Origin: Paracoccus sp. SMMA_5_TC
Lineage (GTDB): Bacteria; Pseudomonadota; Alphaproteobacteria; Rhodobacterales; Rhodobacteraceae
Reading direction: 5' to 3'
DNA length: 64,000 nucleotides
NCBI RefSeq assembly: GCF_009696685.2
Contig: NZ_CP102355.1
Location: 620,001 to 684,000, forward strand
Numbering within the stretch: the stretch's first letter is position 1; every line of letters begins with the position of its first letter. This document shows, piece after piece, positions 1 through 11,368 of this stretch. The notes below the pieces were generated by a model, which saw nothing but the letters and a program-made list of their open reading frames with translations, was not told the DNA's origin and made no database searches. The translations under genes were made by a program, and so were the position numbers.

Positions 1-3000
1 CAGCGCCAGGCCCGCGACATGGCCTTCCTGTCGCTGACCGATCCCGAGTTCGACCTCTCTGACCGCGGGGTCGAGGGCCAGCCCCCCAGCCCGCCCATCG
101 ACATCTTCCTGACCACCGATCGCGGCGCCTATCGCGTGGGGGAAACAGTGAACGCCACCGTGCTGGCCCGCGACGCCCGCGCCGCGGCGCTGGAGGACTT
201 GCCGCTGACGGCAGTGCTGCTGCGCCCCGACGGGGTCGAGGCCGCGCGCATCCGGCCCGACGCCGCCGGCGCCGGCGGCGCCACCCTGGCCTGGACCATC
301 CCCGCCACCGCGCCCCGCGGCACCTGGCGGCTGGAGCTGCGCAGCCAGGCCGATGGCCCCGCCCTGGCCAGCACCCGCCTGCTGGTCGAGGATTTCCGCC
401 CCGAACGCATCGACTTCACCCCGCGCCTGCCCGAGGGCCCGGCCCGCGCCGGCGCCAGCCTGCCCCTGTCCTTGGAGGCGCGCTGGCTGTTCGGCGCCCC
501 GGCCGCCAATCTGCCGGTCGAAGGCACGCTGCGACTTGCGCCCCTGAACAGCCTGCCGGGGTTCGACGGCTATCGCTTCGGCCGCCACGACGACGACAGC
601 ACCCCGGTGGTGACCAGCCTGCCCGCGGGCACGACCGATGCCCAGGGCCGGTTCCAGACCCGCCTTGACCTGCCCCCGGCAGGCGAGCTTGGGCCGCGCC
701 CGGTCGAGGCCCGGGTGGTGCTGGATGTCCGCGAAGGCGCCGGCCGGCCGGTCGAGCGCAGCGTCACCCGCGTGGTGATGCCCGAACTGCCCATCCCCGG
801 TATCCGCCCCCTGTTCGAGGGCGATACCGTCCCCGAAAACGCCGAGGCGCGCTTTGCGCTGATTGCCGTCGGGCCGGATCTGAAGCCCGCCCCGGCGCCG
901 CTGCGCTGGGTGCTGAACCGGATCGACACCGAATACCAGTGGTATTCCCTGGGCGGCCAGTGGAACTGGGAAGCGATCACCAGCCGCAGCCGCATCGCCG
1001 AAGGCGAGGCCCAGCCCGGCGACACGCCGGCAGAAATCGCCGCCCCCGTCACCTGGGGCCAGTATGAACTGGTGGTCGAGCCGGCCTCGGGCCAGGGCGA
1101 TGCGGCCGCGATCACCTTCAATGCCGGCTGGGGCGCGCTGGCCAGCGCCGGCACCGAAACCCCCGACCGGCTGCGGGTGCTGCTGGACAAGCCCGCCTAT
1201 CGCAGCGGCGACACCGCGCGGCTACAGGTTCAGGCCGCCAGCGACGGGCTGGGGCTGGTCTCGGTGCTGTCGAACCGGGTGGTGGCCTTGCAGACGGTGG
1301 CGCTGCGGGCGGGCGACAACAGCCTGGAACTGCCGGTGACCGACGACTGGGGCGCGGGCGTCTATGTCACCGTCTCGGCCATCCGGCCGCTGCAGGGGCT
1401 TCAGCCGGGCGACCGCAGCCCGGCGCGGGCGCTGGGTCTGGCCCATGCCGGCGTCGATCCGGGGGCGCGCCAGCTGACGGCCAGCCTTGATGCCCCGGCC
1501 GAGGCGCGCCCGCGCGGCACCGTTCCCGTCACCCTGCAGGTCAGCGGCGCCGCGCCGGGCGACAGCGTCCATGCCACCATCGCCGCCGTCGATCAGGGCA
1601 TCCTGAACCTGACCGGCTTTCAGCCGCCCGATCCAGCCCGGCACTATTTCGGCCAGCGCCGGTTGGGGGTCGGGCTGCGCGACCTTTACGGCCGGCTGAT
1701 CCTGCCCAGCGGCGCCCCCGACGGGGCGCTGCGCGAGGGCGGCGACGCCATGGCCGCCAGCGCCGAGGCCCCGCCCCCGACCGAGGAATTGATGAGCTGG
1801 TTTTCCGGCCCGCTCACGCTCGACGCCCAAGGCCAGGCCCGAGTCGAGGTGCCGGTGGGCGATTTCAACGGCGAATTGCGGCTGATGGCGGTGGTCTGGT
1901 CGCAACAGGCGGTGGGACAGGCCGATGCCAGCGTCCTGATGCGCGATCCGGTGGTGATGACGGTGACGGCGCCGGCCTTTCTGGCCCCGGGCGATCAGGC
2001 CGAACTGGGGCTGCGGCTGACCCATGCCGCCGGCCCCGCCGGCCGGATGCAGCTGGCCATTTCCCAGGACGGCGGCGATGCCGCGCTGGAGGCCAGCCTG
2101 CCCCAGGCCGAGATCGACCTGGCCCAGGGCGCCGAGGCGCAGCTGAGCCTGCCGCTGGCCGCCGGCGCGGATCAGGGGCTGGGCCGCCTGCGCCTGACCC
2201 TGACCACGCCCGACGGCAGCGCCCTGACCAAGGACATCGCCATCCCCGTGGCGCTGAACGAAGCCGACATCCAGCGCCAGGACCGGCTGCTGATCCAGCC
2301 CGGCGAAAGCATCACCGTGCCGCCGGCGCTGACCGCCGAGCTGTTGCCCGGCGCCCAGCTTGGCGCCGCCATCGGTGGCTTTGCCCGGCTGGACGTGGCC
2401 GGGGCGCTGATGCGGCTGGCGCGCTATCCTTATGGCTGCACCGAGCAACTGGCCTCGGGCGCGCTGCCGCTGCTGTATTTGCCGGCGCTGGCCGAAAGCC
2501 AGGGCCTGACCGAGGACAGCGGCCAGGCGGTGCCGCAAGCGATCGCCCGCATCCTGACCCGGCAGGGCAGCAGCGGCGGCTTTGGCCTGTGGGCAGCGGA
2601 TCAGGGCGATCTGTGGCTCGAGGCCTATGTCACCGATTTCCTGTCGCGGGCGCGCAGCGCCGGCCAGATGGTGCCCGACACCGCCTTTCGCCAGGCGCTG
2701 GACAATCTGCGCAACCGCGTGAACTACGCCACCGAACCGACCGCCGCCGCGGCCGCGGAAAACGCCGCCCTGGCATATGCGCTGGCGGTGCTGGCGCGGG
2801 AACGCGCGGCCACGGCGGGCGACCTGCGCTATTACGCCGACACCGCGGCGGCGGCTTTCTCGACGCCGATGGCGGCGGCCAACCTGGGCGCGGCGCTGGC
2901 CGCCTATGGCGATCAGCAGCGCGCCGACCGCATGTTCACCCAGGCGCGGCGGCTGATCGATCTGGACGCGCCCGAACCCCAGGGCTTTCGCGCCGATTAC

Positions 3001-3771
3001 GGCACCATGCTGCGCGATGCCGCCGCCGTGCTGGCGCTGGCGACCGAAGCAGGCAGCAAGGCGGTCGAGGCCACCGAACTGTCCAGTCAGCTGGCCCAGG
3101 CCATCGCCCGCCGCGGCGAGGCCGGCGAAAGCCTGTCCACGCAGGAAGCGGTCTGGACGGTGATGGCGGCGCAAGCCCTGCATGGCTCGACCCCGCCGGC
3201 GCTGCTGAACGGGGTGGCGATGACCCGTGCCATCGCGACCCTGCCCGCCGATGCCAGCCTGGCCAATACCGGCGACCGCGCGCTTGAGGTGACGCTGACC
3301 GCGACCGGCAAGCCCGCCGCCAGCCCCGACGCCGGCGGCCGCGGCTACACCATCCGCCGCAGCCATTACAATCTGCAGGGCGAGGCGCTGGATCCCGCCA
3401 GCCTGCCACAGGGCCAACGTCTGGTGGTGGTGATCGATGTCATCCCCCAGGCCGAAGGAGGCGGCCGGCTGATCGTCACCGACCCGTTGCCGGCGGGCTG
3501 GGAAATCGACAATCCCAATCTGCTGCGCGCCGGCGACGTCGCGGCGCTGGACTGGCTCGAGGGCCAGACCGAGGCCGAGATGGTCGAATTCCGCGCCGAC
3601 CGCTTTGCCGCGGCGCTGAACTGGACCTCGGCCGAGCCGTTCCGCCTGGCCTATATCGCCCGCGCGGTGACGCCGGGTCGCTATCGCCACCCCGCCGCCA
3701 GCGTCGAGGACATGTATCGGCCGGAATACCGCGCTTGGACCGACGGCGGCAGTGTCGCGGTGACGCGCTAG
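1..3771 (+). CDS. Bacterial alpha-2-macroglobulin family protein, C-terminal part (5' partial)
   Basis: The frame is already open at base 1, so the N-terminal part is outside the window; about 1,256 residues remain, against roughly 1,600-1,900 aa for the family. Visible are an MG-type domain beginning around 100-150 (DIFLTTDRGAYRVGE) and the internal thioester motif GCTEQL (Cys codon 2437-2439), which sits at the start of the alpha-helical thioester domain. A C-terminal receptor-binding-like domain follows. Family members are periplasmic protease traps that bond covalently to attacking proteases through the Cys-Gln thioester and are often encoded beside penicillin-binding protein PbpC. No pbpC follows here; the next gene is a regulator. 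Family assignment is confident; the cellular role is known only from the family. Confidence 0.9.
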   Translation, partial: QRQARDMAFLSLTDPEFDLSDRGVEGQPPSPPIDIFLTTDRGAYRVGETVNATVLARDARAAALEDLPLTAVLLRPDGVEAARIRPDAAGAGGATLAWTIPATAPRGTWRLELRSQADGPALASTRLLVEDFRPERIDFTPRLPEGPARAGASLPLSLEARWLFGAPAANLPVEGTLRLAPLNSLPGFDGYRFGRHDDDSTPVVTSLPAGTTDAQGRFQTRLDLPPAGELGPRPVEARVVLDVREGAGRPVERSVTRVVMPELPIPGIRPLFEGDTVPENAEARFALIAVGPDLKPAPAPLRWVLNRIDTEYQWYSLGGQWNWEAITSRSRIAEGEAQPGDTPAEIAAPVTWGQYELVVEPASGQGDAAAITFNAGWGALASAGTETPDRLRVLLDKPAYRSGDTARLQVQAASDGLGLVSVLSNRVVALQTVALRAGDNSLELPVTDDWGAGVYVTVSAIRPLQGLQPGDRSPARALGLAHAGVDPGARQLTASLDAPAEARPRGTVPVTLQVSGAAPGDSVHATIAAVDQGILNLTGFQPPDPARHYFGQRRLGVGLRDLYGRLILPSGAPDGALREGGDAMAASAEAPPPTEELMSWFSGPLTLDAQGQARVEVPVGDFNGELRLMAVVWSQQAVGQADASVLMRDPVVMTVTAPAFLAPGDQAELGLRLTHAAGPAGRMQLAISQDGGDAALEASLPQAEIDLAQGAEAQLSLPLAAGADQGLGRLRLTLTTPDGSALTKDIAIPVALNEADIQRQDRLLIQPGESITVPPALTAELLPGAQLGAAIGGFARLDVAGALMRLARYPYGCTEQLASGALPLLYLPALAESQGLTEDSGQAVPQAIARILTRQGSSGGFGLWAADQGDLWLEAYVTDFLSRARSAGQMVPDTAFRQALDNLRNRVNYATEPTAAAAAENAALAYALAVLARERAATAGDLRYYADTAAAAFSTPMAAANLGAALAAYGDQQRADRMFTQARRLIDLDAPEPQGFRADYGTMLRDAAAVLALATEAGSKAVEATELSSQLAQAIARRGEAGESLSTQEAVWTVMAAQALHGSTPPALLNGVAMTRAIATLPADASLANTGDRALEVTLTATGKPAASPDAGGRGYTIRRSHYNLQGEALDPASLPQGQRLVVVIDVIPQAEGGGRLIVTDPLPAGWEIDNPNLLRAGDVAALDWLEGQTEAEMVEFRADRFAAALNWTSAEPFRLAYIARAVTPGRYRHPAASVEDMYRPEYRAWTDGGSVAVTR

Positions 3772-3864
3772 CGCGGCTGCCCGGGCCGATCACGAAAGCA
3801 TTGCTTGCCGCAAGGGCATGCCTGGGCCCATAGTGGCCCCAGCCCGGCCGCCGCGGAGGAAGCC

Positions 3865-4917
3865 TTGTCCGACCGATCCGCCTGTCGCCCCGATGCCCGC
3901 GTTCCGCCCGGCCACGGCCGGACGGGCAGTCTGGACGCGCGCGGGCAGCCGCCCCGGCACGAGGATCGCGTGGCCCAGGCCGCCGCCTCGCCCGGCGATC
4001 TCAGCCGGTTGGCGGCCAGCTGGCGGCGCTCGATGATCCGCCACGGGCTGGATCCGGCCGCGCCACCGCCGCGCCGGCAGGTGCCGGCCGGCGATCTGCG
4101 GCTACGCCAGGAACGGCTGGGGCGGCTCATCGCCATCGCCGGGCCGCAGTTCGACCAGCTGTTCCAGTTGCTGGGCGCCGCAGGCTGCAACGTGATGCTG
4201 ACCGACGCCGAGGGCATCGTGCTGGACCACCGCGTCAGCGCCGCCGATGATGCCACCTTTCGCGGATGGGGGTTGTGGCCGGGCGCCGACTGGTCCGAGG
4301 CAGCCCAGGGCACCAACGGCATCGGCACCTGCCTTGCCGAGGGGCGGCAGGTCACCATTCACCGCGACGAACATTTCTATGCCGCCAACATCGGGCTGTC
4401 CTGCATGGATGCACCGATCTGGGGACCGGACGGCAGGCTGATGGCGGCGCTGGACGTCAGTTCGGCCCGGGCGGACCACACCCAGGCCTGGAACGCGCTG
4501 ATCGCGGCGCAGGTGGCCCACAGCGCCCGGCTGATCGAGGCCGCGTTCTTTCGCGCCTCTTTTCCCGGCGCGCGCATCATCGCCGCCCAGCCCGAAACCC
4601 CCGAAGCGCCGGCGCTGTTGCTGGCGGTGGATGGCAATGACCTGACCATCGGCGCCAACCGCGCCGCCCGCCGCGCCTTTGGCCTGAAACGCGAAGGTCG
4701 CCTGCGGCCGCGCCCGGCTTCCGACCTGCTGGGACGTCCCGACGAGGCCACGGGATTGGAACGTGCCGAACGCGCCGCGGTGATGCGGGCGCTGGCGCGC
4801 GCTCAGGGCAATGTCTCGGCCGCGGCCCGCGCCCTGGGGATCGGACGCGCGACCCTGTATCGGCGCATGGCGCGGCTGGGCATCGCGGAAAATCCGGGGC
4901 GACTGTCTCGGGGATGA
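3865..4917 (+). CDS. GAF-domain / Fis-type HTH transcriptional regulator (AcoR-like, no AAA+ domain)
   Basis: The 350-aa protein has an AcoR/DhaR-like N-terminal segment ([16 protein letters not shown]), a GAF domain (motif [15 protein letters not shown]) and a C-terminal Fis-type helix-turn-helix ([20 protein letters not shown]). The sigma-54-interacting AAA+ ATPase domain that lies between these parts in classical AcoR is absent; only a short PAS-like linker is seen. I chose the TTG at 3865 because GGAGGA precedes it at the usual distance; a TTG at 3805 is possible. It lies about 100 bp upstream of an acetaldehyde-type dehydrogenase on the same strand, so it probably controls that gene in response to a small alcohol- or aldehyde-derived ligand. 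The ligand and target are inferred. Confidence 0.82.
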   Translation: MSDRSACRPDARVPPGHGRTGSLDARGQPPRHEDRVAQAAASPGDLSRLAASWRRSMIRHGLDPAAPPPRRQVPAGDLRLRQERLGRLIAIAGPQFDQLFQLLGAAGCNVMLTDAEGIVLDHRVSAADDATFRGWGLWPGADWSEAAQGTNGIGTCLAEGRQVTIHRDEHFYAANIGLSCMDAPIWGPDGRLMAALDVSSARADHTQAWNALIAAQVAHSARLIEAAFFRASFPGARIIAAQPETPEAPALLLAVDGNDLTIGANRAARRAFGLKREGRLRPRPASDLLGRPDEATGLERAERAAVMRALARAQGNVSAAARALGIGRATLYRRMARLGIAENPGRLSRG

Positions 4918-5021
4918 AACACCTGGCCCGGGCTTGCACGCCCGCCGCGTTGACCGGCCGCCCGTGCCGGCGGCAGCCTGTCCCCAGCCGGCCGCAGCGC
5001 CGGCACGACAGGAGGAGAACC

Positions 5022-6548
<1,527 letters not shown>

Positions 6549-6576
6549 CCCGGGGCGCCGGGCCGGGGCCGAGCGA

Positions 6577-6768
6577 TCAGTCCCGGATCCGGCGCGCCTC
6601 ACTGACCAGCATGATCGGGATGCCCGACCGGATCGGAAAGGCAAGCCCCGCCGCCTCGGACACCAGTTCCTGGGCGGCGGCATCATAGCGCAGCGTGGTA
6701 TGGGTCAGCGGGCAGACCAGCGCCTCGAGCATGTGGCGGTCGAAGCCGGGTTCGTTGTCCTGGATCAC
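6577..6768 (-). CDS. Trm112-family small protein (UPF0434/YcaR-like)
   Basis: The protein is 63 aa with the typical family pattern [15 protein letters not shown] followed by [16 protein letters not shown]. These are Trm112-like proteins, whose eukaryotic members are zinc-binding activators of methyltransferases; the bacterial role is not established. The GTG start overlaps the stop of the upstream LON-domain gene (GTGA), so the two are translationally coupled. It is the last gene of a three-gene minus-strand operon with a thioredoxin/TPR protein. Only one of the usual Cys pair positions is kept (one Cys in the protein), so zinc binding is doubtful. Confidence 0.88.
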   Translation of the reverse strand: MIQDNEPGFDRHMLEALVCPLTHTTLRYDAAAQELVSEAAGLAFPIRSGIPIMLVSEARRIRD

Positions 6769-7403
6769 TGAAGCGTCTCCTCGTGGTCGCCGCCATGCAG
6801 CGCGTATTCCAGCAGCCCCTCGAGCAGCGCGCGGCGTTCCGTCAGCGTCGGGGCCTCCAGCAGCGCCTGCTTTTCCTCGGGCGCCAGCGGCAGCAGCATG
6901 GACAAGGAATTGATCAGCGTCTCGGCAGGGGCGCTGGCCGCTGCCTCGGCATCGGTGGCCAGACCCCGCCGCTCGAGATAGCGTTGCAGCCGTGCGACGA
7001 AAGCCGCGCGATCGAAACCCGCGTCCTCTTCGGCGCTTGCAGCCAGATCGCGGTCATAGCCCGCCCAGCTGACCTGACCCCGCAGATAGGGGGTAAAGCC
7101 CGGCCGCACCTGTTCCAGCCGAAAGCGCGAAATCGCCCGCAAGGAAATCATCAGCCGGCCGTCGTCCAGTTCCGAAAACGCGCTGATGCGCCCGGCGCAA
7201 CCGACAGCGGCCAGCGCCTCGAGCCCGCCTTCGGCGGGCTGGATCATGCCGATCAGCCGCGAAGGGGTCTTGAGCACATCCTCGACCATCTGCAGATAGC
7301 GCGGCTCGAAGATCTGCAAGGGCAGCCGCGTGCGCGGCAGCAGCACCGCCCCGCTCAGCGGGAACAACGCCAGGCTGTCCGGCAGGTCGATCCCGCGCAG
7401 CAT
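6765..7403 (-). CDS. LON peptidase substrate-binding (N-terminal Lon) domain protein
   Basis: The 212-aa protein resembles only the N-terminal substrate-recognition domain of Lon protease ([28 protein letters not shown]) and has no AAA+ or protease domain, as usual for the stand-alone family. It probably binds unfolded polypeptides; the true role is unknown. Its start lies one base after the stop of the thioredoxin/TPR gene and its stop overlaps the Trm112-like gene. This conserved alphaproteobacterial trio suggests protein quality control. Confidence 0.88.
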   Translation of the reverse strand: MLRGIDLPDSLALFPLSGAVLLPRTRLPLQIFEPRYLQMVEDVLKTPSRLIGMIQPAEGGLEALAAVGCAGRISAFSELDDGRLMISLRAISRFRLEQVRPGFTPYLRGQVSWAGYDRDLAASAEEDAGFDRAAFVARLQRYLERRGLATDAEAAASAPAETLINSLSMLLPLAPEEKQALLEAPTLTERRALLEGLLEYALHGGDHEETLQ

Positions 7404-7404
7404 G

Positions 7405-8316
7405 TCACGAAAAGATCAGCGAGGACAGCTTGCGCCGCCCCTTCTGCACAAGGGGATCATTGGGCTTGAGCGAATCGAAGATGGTCAGCAGCTGCGCCTT
7501 GGCGGCGCCGTCGTTCCAGTCGCGGTCGCGGCGGAAACTTTCCAGCAGCTCATCGATCGCCTGCTCTACCTGCCCCGCCGCATGCAGCGCGGTGGCATAG
7601 TCGAACCGGGCCTGGGCATCGCCCGGCGCGGCCTCGACCCGCTGGCGCAATTCGTCGAGCGGCCCGGCATTGCTGGCCTGGCGCGCCAGTTGCAGCCGCG
7701 CGCGCACGGCCTCGATCGGGGCGGCGCCGGCGATGGCGGCGGGTACGCGGGCAAGTTCGGCCTCGGCCGCGGCCAGATCGCCGGCACCCAGCCGGGCGCC
7801 GATCAGCCCGCCCCAGGCCGCGGCGTTCTGGGGTTCCTCTGCCAGGATGGCGGCAAAGGTTTCGGCGGCATCCTCGAAGGCGCCTTCCTCGACCATGGCC
7901 TCGGCGGCTTCCAGCGCGGCGGCCAGCCCGCCGTCATCGCCGCCCAGCGCCGCCAGTTTTTCGACGAACTGCCTGACCTGGCTTTGCGGCACCGCGCCCT
8001 GGAAGGCATCGACCGGCTGGCCCTGGAAAAAGGCATAGACGGTCGGAATCGACTGCACGCGCAACTGCGCGGCGATCATCTGGTTCTGGTCCACGTTGAT
8101 CTTGGCCATGCGCACCCGCCCCTTGTGGCGGGCGACCTCGGCCTCGAGCTGCGGGCCCAGGGTCTTGCACGGCCCGCACCAGGGGGCCCAGAAATCGACG
8201 ATCACCGGCACCGACATCGAGGCGTCGATGACATCGGCCATGAAACTCGCCTCGGTCACATCCTTGATGATGTCGGCAGCGGCGGTCTTTTCGGGGGCAG
8301 AGCCAAGCTCGAGCAT
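7405..8316 (-). CDS. cnoX: Thioredoxin-TPR co-chaperone (CnoX/YbbN-like)
   Basis: The 303-aa protein has an N-terminal thioredoxin fold with a complete CGPC active site (FWAPWCGPCKTLG, Cys47/Cys50) and a C-terminal half of tetratricopeptide-type helices rich in Ala and Glu. This matches the CnoX (YbbN) chaperedoxin family, cytoplasmic proteins that hold oxidised or unfolded clients and pass them to GroEL or DnaK. E. coli CnoX lacks a redox-active CxxC; this protein retains CGPC, so a reductase activity is expected, as known for Caulobacter-type members. It is the first gene of the operon with the LON-domain and Trm112-like genes. Confidence 0.9.
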   Translation of the reverse strand: MLELGSAPEKTAAADIIKDVTEASFMADVIDASMSVPVIVDFWAPWCGPCKTLGPQLEAEVARHKGRVRMAKINVDQNQMIAAQLRVQSIPTVYAFFQGQPVDAFQGAVPQSQVRQFVEKLAALGGDDGGLAAALEAAEAMVEEGAFEDAAETFAAILAEEPQNAAAWGGLIGARLGAGDLAAAEAELARVPAAIAGAAPIEAVRARLQLARQASNAGPLDELRQRVEAAPGDAQARFDYATALHAAGQVEQAIDELLESFRRDRDWNDGAAKAQLLTIFDSLKPNDPLVQKGRRKLSSLIFS

Positions 8317-8393
8317 CGCTATTCCTTTTGCGAAACGGTCGCCTTCTTAGATGGAGCAGCCCCGCCCGCGATGCAAGGCCGCCCGCCCGCGAC

Positions 8394-9179
8394 CTAGAGG
8401 TCGAAGCTGGCCAGCACCGGCACATGGTCGCTGGGCTGGTCCCAGCCGCGCACCGGGCGCAGCACGCGGCTGGCGTGGCCGGCACCGGCAATGTCGGGGG
8501 TGGCCCAGATATGGTCCAGCCGCCGGCCCTTGTCTGCGGCGTCCCAGTCGCGGGCACGATAGCTCCACCAGCTGTAAAGCCGGCCCTGGGGAATATCCTG
8601 GCGGGTGATATCGACCCAGCCGCCGGCGTCCTGGGCCGCGCCCAGATGCTCGACCTCGATGGGGGTGTGGCTGACGATCTTGAGCAGCGCCTTGTGGTTC
8701 CAGACGTCATCCTCGCGCGGGGCGATGTTCAGGTCGCCCACCAGGATCGCGCGCGACGGACGGTCGGCGTGAAAGGCGTCGCGCATCTCGGTCAGGAAAT
8801 CCAGCTTCTGGCCGAATTTCTCGTTCTGTTCGCGGTCGGGAATGTCGCCGCCGGCCGGGACATAGAAATTGTGGATGGTGACGCCGTTTTCCAGACGCGC
8901 CGCCACGTGGCGGGCATGGCCCAGCCCGGCATAGTCGCGGTCGCCGGCGTCGGTGATCGGCAGCCGCGACAGGATGGCGACGCCGTTATACCCCTTTTGG
9001 CCGCGCGCGACAATGTGGCGATAGCCCAGCGCCTGAAAGCTTGCCAGCGGCAGCTTGTCCACCGGGCTCTTGATTTCCTGCAGGCACAGGATGTCGGGCG
9101 CCTCTTCGGTCAGAAACCGCGTCACCAGCGCCTCGCGCAGGCGGACCGAATTGATGTTCCAGGTGGCGATGGTGAACAT
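8394..9179 (-). CDS. xth: Exodeoxyribonuclease III
   Basis: This 261-aa EEP-superfamily nuclease acts on apurinic sites and 3' ends in base excision repair. Diagnostic segments are ATWNINSVRLR at the start, CLQEIKSP (metal-binding Glu), FYVPAGG, LVGDLNIAP (catalytic Asp-Asn) and PSDHVPVLASFDL at the C-terminus (final Asp-His pair). The ATG at 9179 gives the family length and N-terminus; the upstream in-frame extension, rich in Pro and Arg, is not part of the gene. It is transcribed away from the response regulator upstream of it. Confidence 0.95.
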   Translation of the reverse strand: MFTIATWNINSVRLREALVTRFLTEEAPDILCLQEIKSPVDKLPLASFQALGYRHIVARGQKGYNGVAILSRLPITDAGDRDYAGLGHARHVAARLENGVTIHNFYVPAGGDIPDREQNEKFGQKLDFLTEMRDAFHADRPSRAILVGDLNIAPREDDVWNHKALLKIVSHTPIEVEHLGAAQDAGGWVDITRQDIPQGRLYSWWSYRARDWDAADKGRRLDHIWATPDIAGAGHASRVLRPVRGWDQPSDHVPVLASFDL

Positions 9180-9286
9180 GAAGGCCCCTTTCTGTCGCCG
9201 CCGGACCCTAAGCCGGGCGCGGCCGCTTGTCCACCGCCGGGACCGGTTGTCCCAGGACTGGCAACCCGGCGCCGCGTGGCATCCAG

Positions 9287-9313
9287 AAAAAAGACCCCGG
9301 CCAGCGGCCGGGG
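9287..9313 (-). terminator. Rho-independent terminator on the minus strand
   Basis: On the plus strand a run AAAAAAGA (9287-9294) precedes a perfect 8-bp GC stem CCCCGGCC/GGCCGGGG with loop AGC (9295-9313). Read on the minus strand this is a GC stem followed by a T-rich tract. It lies about 175 bp beyond the stop of the response regulator and probably ends its transcript. Confidence 0.75.
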
Positions 9314-9342
9314 CACAGGGACTGCACGTCGGAGGCCCACAT

Positions 9343-9390
9343 GGGCCAGAGGGAACGTGGGCCAGAGGGAACGTGGGCCAGAGGGAACGT
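9343..9390. repeat. Three exact 16-bp tandem repeats
   Basis: The unit GGGCCAGAGGGAACGT occurs three times head to tail (9343-9358, 9359-9374, 9375-9390), followed by a partial GGCC. It lies in the 307-bp gap between xth and the response regulator, between the regulator's stop and its terminator. Apart from this repeat and the terminator I see nothing in the gap. The unit is not of CRISPR form because there are no spacers. Confidence 0.85.
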
Positions 9391-9486
9391 GGCCGCATCC
9401 ACCGACCACTGGGCTTCGCAATCAGAACCCGCAGCCCGGGCGCAGGTTCCCGCCGTTAACCTTTATCAACGGTCGTTCCGGTGCCG

Positions 9487-10173
9487 TCACGCCACCAGCC
9501 GATAGCCGCCCGATTCCGTCACCAGCAGCCGCGCGTTAGAGGGATCGGGTTCGATCTTCTGGCGCAGGCGATAGATGTGGGTTTCCAGCGTGTGGGTGGT
9601 GACGCCGGCGTTATAGCCCCAGACCTCGTGCAGCAGCACATCGCGCGGCACCACCCCGTCCTGCGCCCGATACAGGAACTTGAGGATGTTGGTTTCCTTT
9701 TCGGTCAGGCGGATCTTGCGGTCCTTGGCGTCGATCAGCATCTTCATCGCCGGCTTGAACGTATAGGGGCCCAGCTGGAAGATCGCGTCCTCGGACTGTT
9801 CATGCGTGCGCAACTGCGCACGCAGCCGCGCCAGCAGCACCGGGAACTTGAACGGCTTGGTGATGTAGTCGTTGGCGCCCGCGTCCAGCCCCAGGATGGT
9901 GTCGGCGTCGGTGTCGTGCCCGGTCAACATCACCACCGGGCATTTCACGCCCTGCTTGCGCAGCCGCTTGCACAATTCGCGCCCGTCGGTATCGGGCAGG
10001 CCCACATCCAGCACCACCAGATCGAAGATGGCGGATTTGGTGCGCTCGACCGCCTCGTGCCCCGACCCGGCCTCGTGGACCTCGAAATCCTCGGTGGCGG
10101 TCAATTGCTCGGCCAGGGCCTCGCGCAGGTCTTCCTCGTCATCCACCAGCAGAATCTTTTTCAGTCCGGCCAT
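9487..10173 (-). CDS. OmpR/PhoB-family response regulator, CenR-like
   Basis: The 228-aa protein has a receiver domain (acidic pair DDEED near residue 11, phospho-acceptor Asp56 in VVLDVGLPDTDG, Lys106 in TKPFKFP) and a C-terminal winged helix ending HTLETHIYRLRQKIEP. The motif LLHEVWGYNAGVTTHTLET and the conserved C-terminus resemble CenR, the envelope-related and usually essential regulator of Caulobacter and Rhodobacter; I make that assignment from memory. No histidine kinase is adjacent, as usual for orphan cenR. Start: ATG at 10173, preceded by AGGAGG on the minus strand (plus-strand CCTCCT just beyond). Confidence 0.9.
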   Translation of the reverse strand: MAGLKKILLVDDEEDLREALAEQLTATEDFEVHEAGSGHEAVERTKSAIFDLVVLDVGLPDTDGRELCKRLRKQGVKCPVVMLTGHDTDADTILGLDAGANDYITKPFKFPVLLARLRAQLRTHEQSEDAIFQLGPYTFKPAMKMLIDAKDRKIRLTEKETNILKFLYRAQDGVVPRDVLLHEVWGYNAGVTTHTLETHIYRLRQKIEPDPSNARLLVTESGGYRLVA

Positions 10174-10306
10174 TCTTGCCTCCTTTGGCTTTATGGCGGA
10201 AAGGTGATGGTGGCTGACGGGGGCGTAAAGCCGATTGCAACAGTTCTCACATGGAGTTGTCGGAAAACCGCGCTATGTTTCAGTTTGTTTCAATCCGGCG
10301 GGTGCC

Positions 10307-11368
10307 ATGAGCCTGATCCCCACCCTGATCGAGACCCTGTCGCGGGCCCGCGCCGACCTGCGCATGGGGCTGCCGGTGGTCATCGCCGACCAGCTGGTGG
10401 CGGCGGTCGAAACCCTGCGCCCCGAGCGACTGGCGGCGATGCGGGCGCTGGGGCCGGCGGTCCTGGCCATCACCCAGCCGCGGGCGGAAACGCTGAAGGC
10501 GCGGGTCTATGACGGCGATCTGGCACGCATCGAAATGCCGACGGATGCGGATGTGACCTGGTTGCGCGCGGTGGCCGATCCGGCCGGCGATCTGATGACG
10601 CCGCTGAAGGGGCCGTTCCGCAGCCCGCGCGGCGGCGATGTCGCCCCGCATCGCGCCGCGATCGCGCTGGCGAAATCTGCCCAATTGCTGCCGGCGGTGC
10701 TGATGGTGGCGGTCGCGCAGCCCCCCGCCGAACTGACCCGGCTGGCGCCCGGCCCGGCGCTGGCGCAGATGGCGGCCGAGGCGGCGATGGCGCCGGTGGC
10801 GGCGGCGCGGTTGCCGCTGATGGCGGCCGAGGATGCGCGGCTGCACATCTTTCGCCCCGACACTGGCGAGGCCGAACATTACGCGGTCGAGATCGGCGCG
10901 CCCTCGCGTCAGGCGCCGGTGCTGGCGCGGCTGCATTCGGCCTGTTTCACCGGCGATGTGCTGGGCAGCCTGAAATGCGATTGCGGCCCGCAGTTGCAGG
11001 CGGCGCTGGCGGCGATGGGGGCGAACGGCAGCGGGGTGCTGCTGTATCTGAACCAGGAAGGCCGCGGCATCGGCCTGGCCAACAAGATGCGCGCCTATGC
11101 GCTGCAGAACCAGGGCTTCGACACGGTCGAGGCCAATCATCGCCTGGGCTTTCAGGACGACGAACGCGATTTCCGCATCGGCGCCGGCATCCTGAAACGG
11201 ATGGGCTTTGCCTCTGTTCGGCTGATGACCAACAATCCGCGCAAGGTGGCAATGTTGCAGGGTCAGGGCATCGAGGTGGCGGAACGGGTGCCGCTGATCA
11301 CCCCGCGCAACCGTCACAATACCGGCTATCTGGACATCAAGGCCCAGAAATCGGGGCATCTGCTGTGA
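10307..11368 (+). CDS. ribA: GTP cyclohydrolase II with N-terminal extension
   Basis: The 353-aa protein catalyses the first step of riboflavin synthesis from GTP. The C-terminal 200 residues carry the RibA signature: zinc-binding Cys in [18 protein letters not shown], the catalytic segment [11 protein letters not shown], and [11 protein letters not shown]. The first about 150 residues form the divergent, DHBP-synthase-like extension common in alphaproteobacterial RibA-type proteins; DHBP synthase motifs are not evident, so that part may be inactive. ATG 10307 was chosen by homology; the upstream in-frame codons are not conserved. The following gene starts within its stop codon. Confidence 0.9.
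   Translation: MSLIPTLIETLSRARADLRMGLPVVIADQLVAAVETLRPERLAAMRALGPAVLAITQPRAETLKARVYDGDLARIEMPTDADVTWLRAVADPAGDLMTPLKGPFRSPRGGDVAPHRAAIALAKSAQLLPAVLMVAVAQPPAELTRLAPGPALAQMAAEAAMAPVAAARLPLMAAEDARLHIFRPDTGEAEHYAVEIGAPSRQAPVLARLHSACFTGDVLGSLKCDCGPQLQAALAAMGANGSGVLLYLNQEGRGIGLANKMRAYALQNQGFDTVEANHRLGFQDDERDFRIGAGILKRMGFASVRLMTNNPRKVAMLQGQGIEVAERVPLITPRNRHNTGYLDIKAQKSGHLL

Noticed and set aside
1222..3690. Long minus-strand open frame (822 codons) opposite the alpha-2-macroglobulin gene
   Set aside because: Composition is Gly/Gln/Arg/His-rich with no motif; it is a typical GC-rich shadow of the real gene on the other strand.
4920..4937. Sigma-54-like promoter (TGGCCCGGGCTTGCA) before the aldehyde dehydrogenase
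   Set aside because: The GG to GC distance is 11 rather than the strict 12 bases, and the neighbouring regulator has no AAA+ domain.
9343..9390. CRISPR-like array
   Set aside because: The three repeats are directly adjacent without spacers; no cas genes are nearby.
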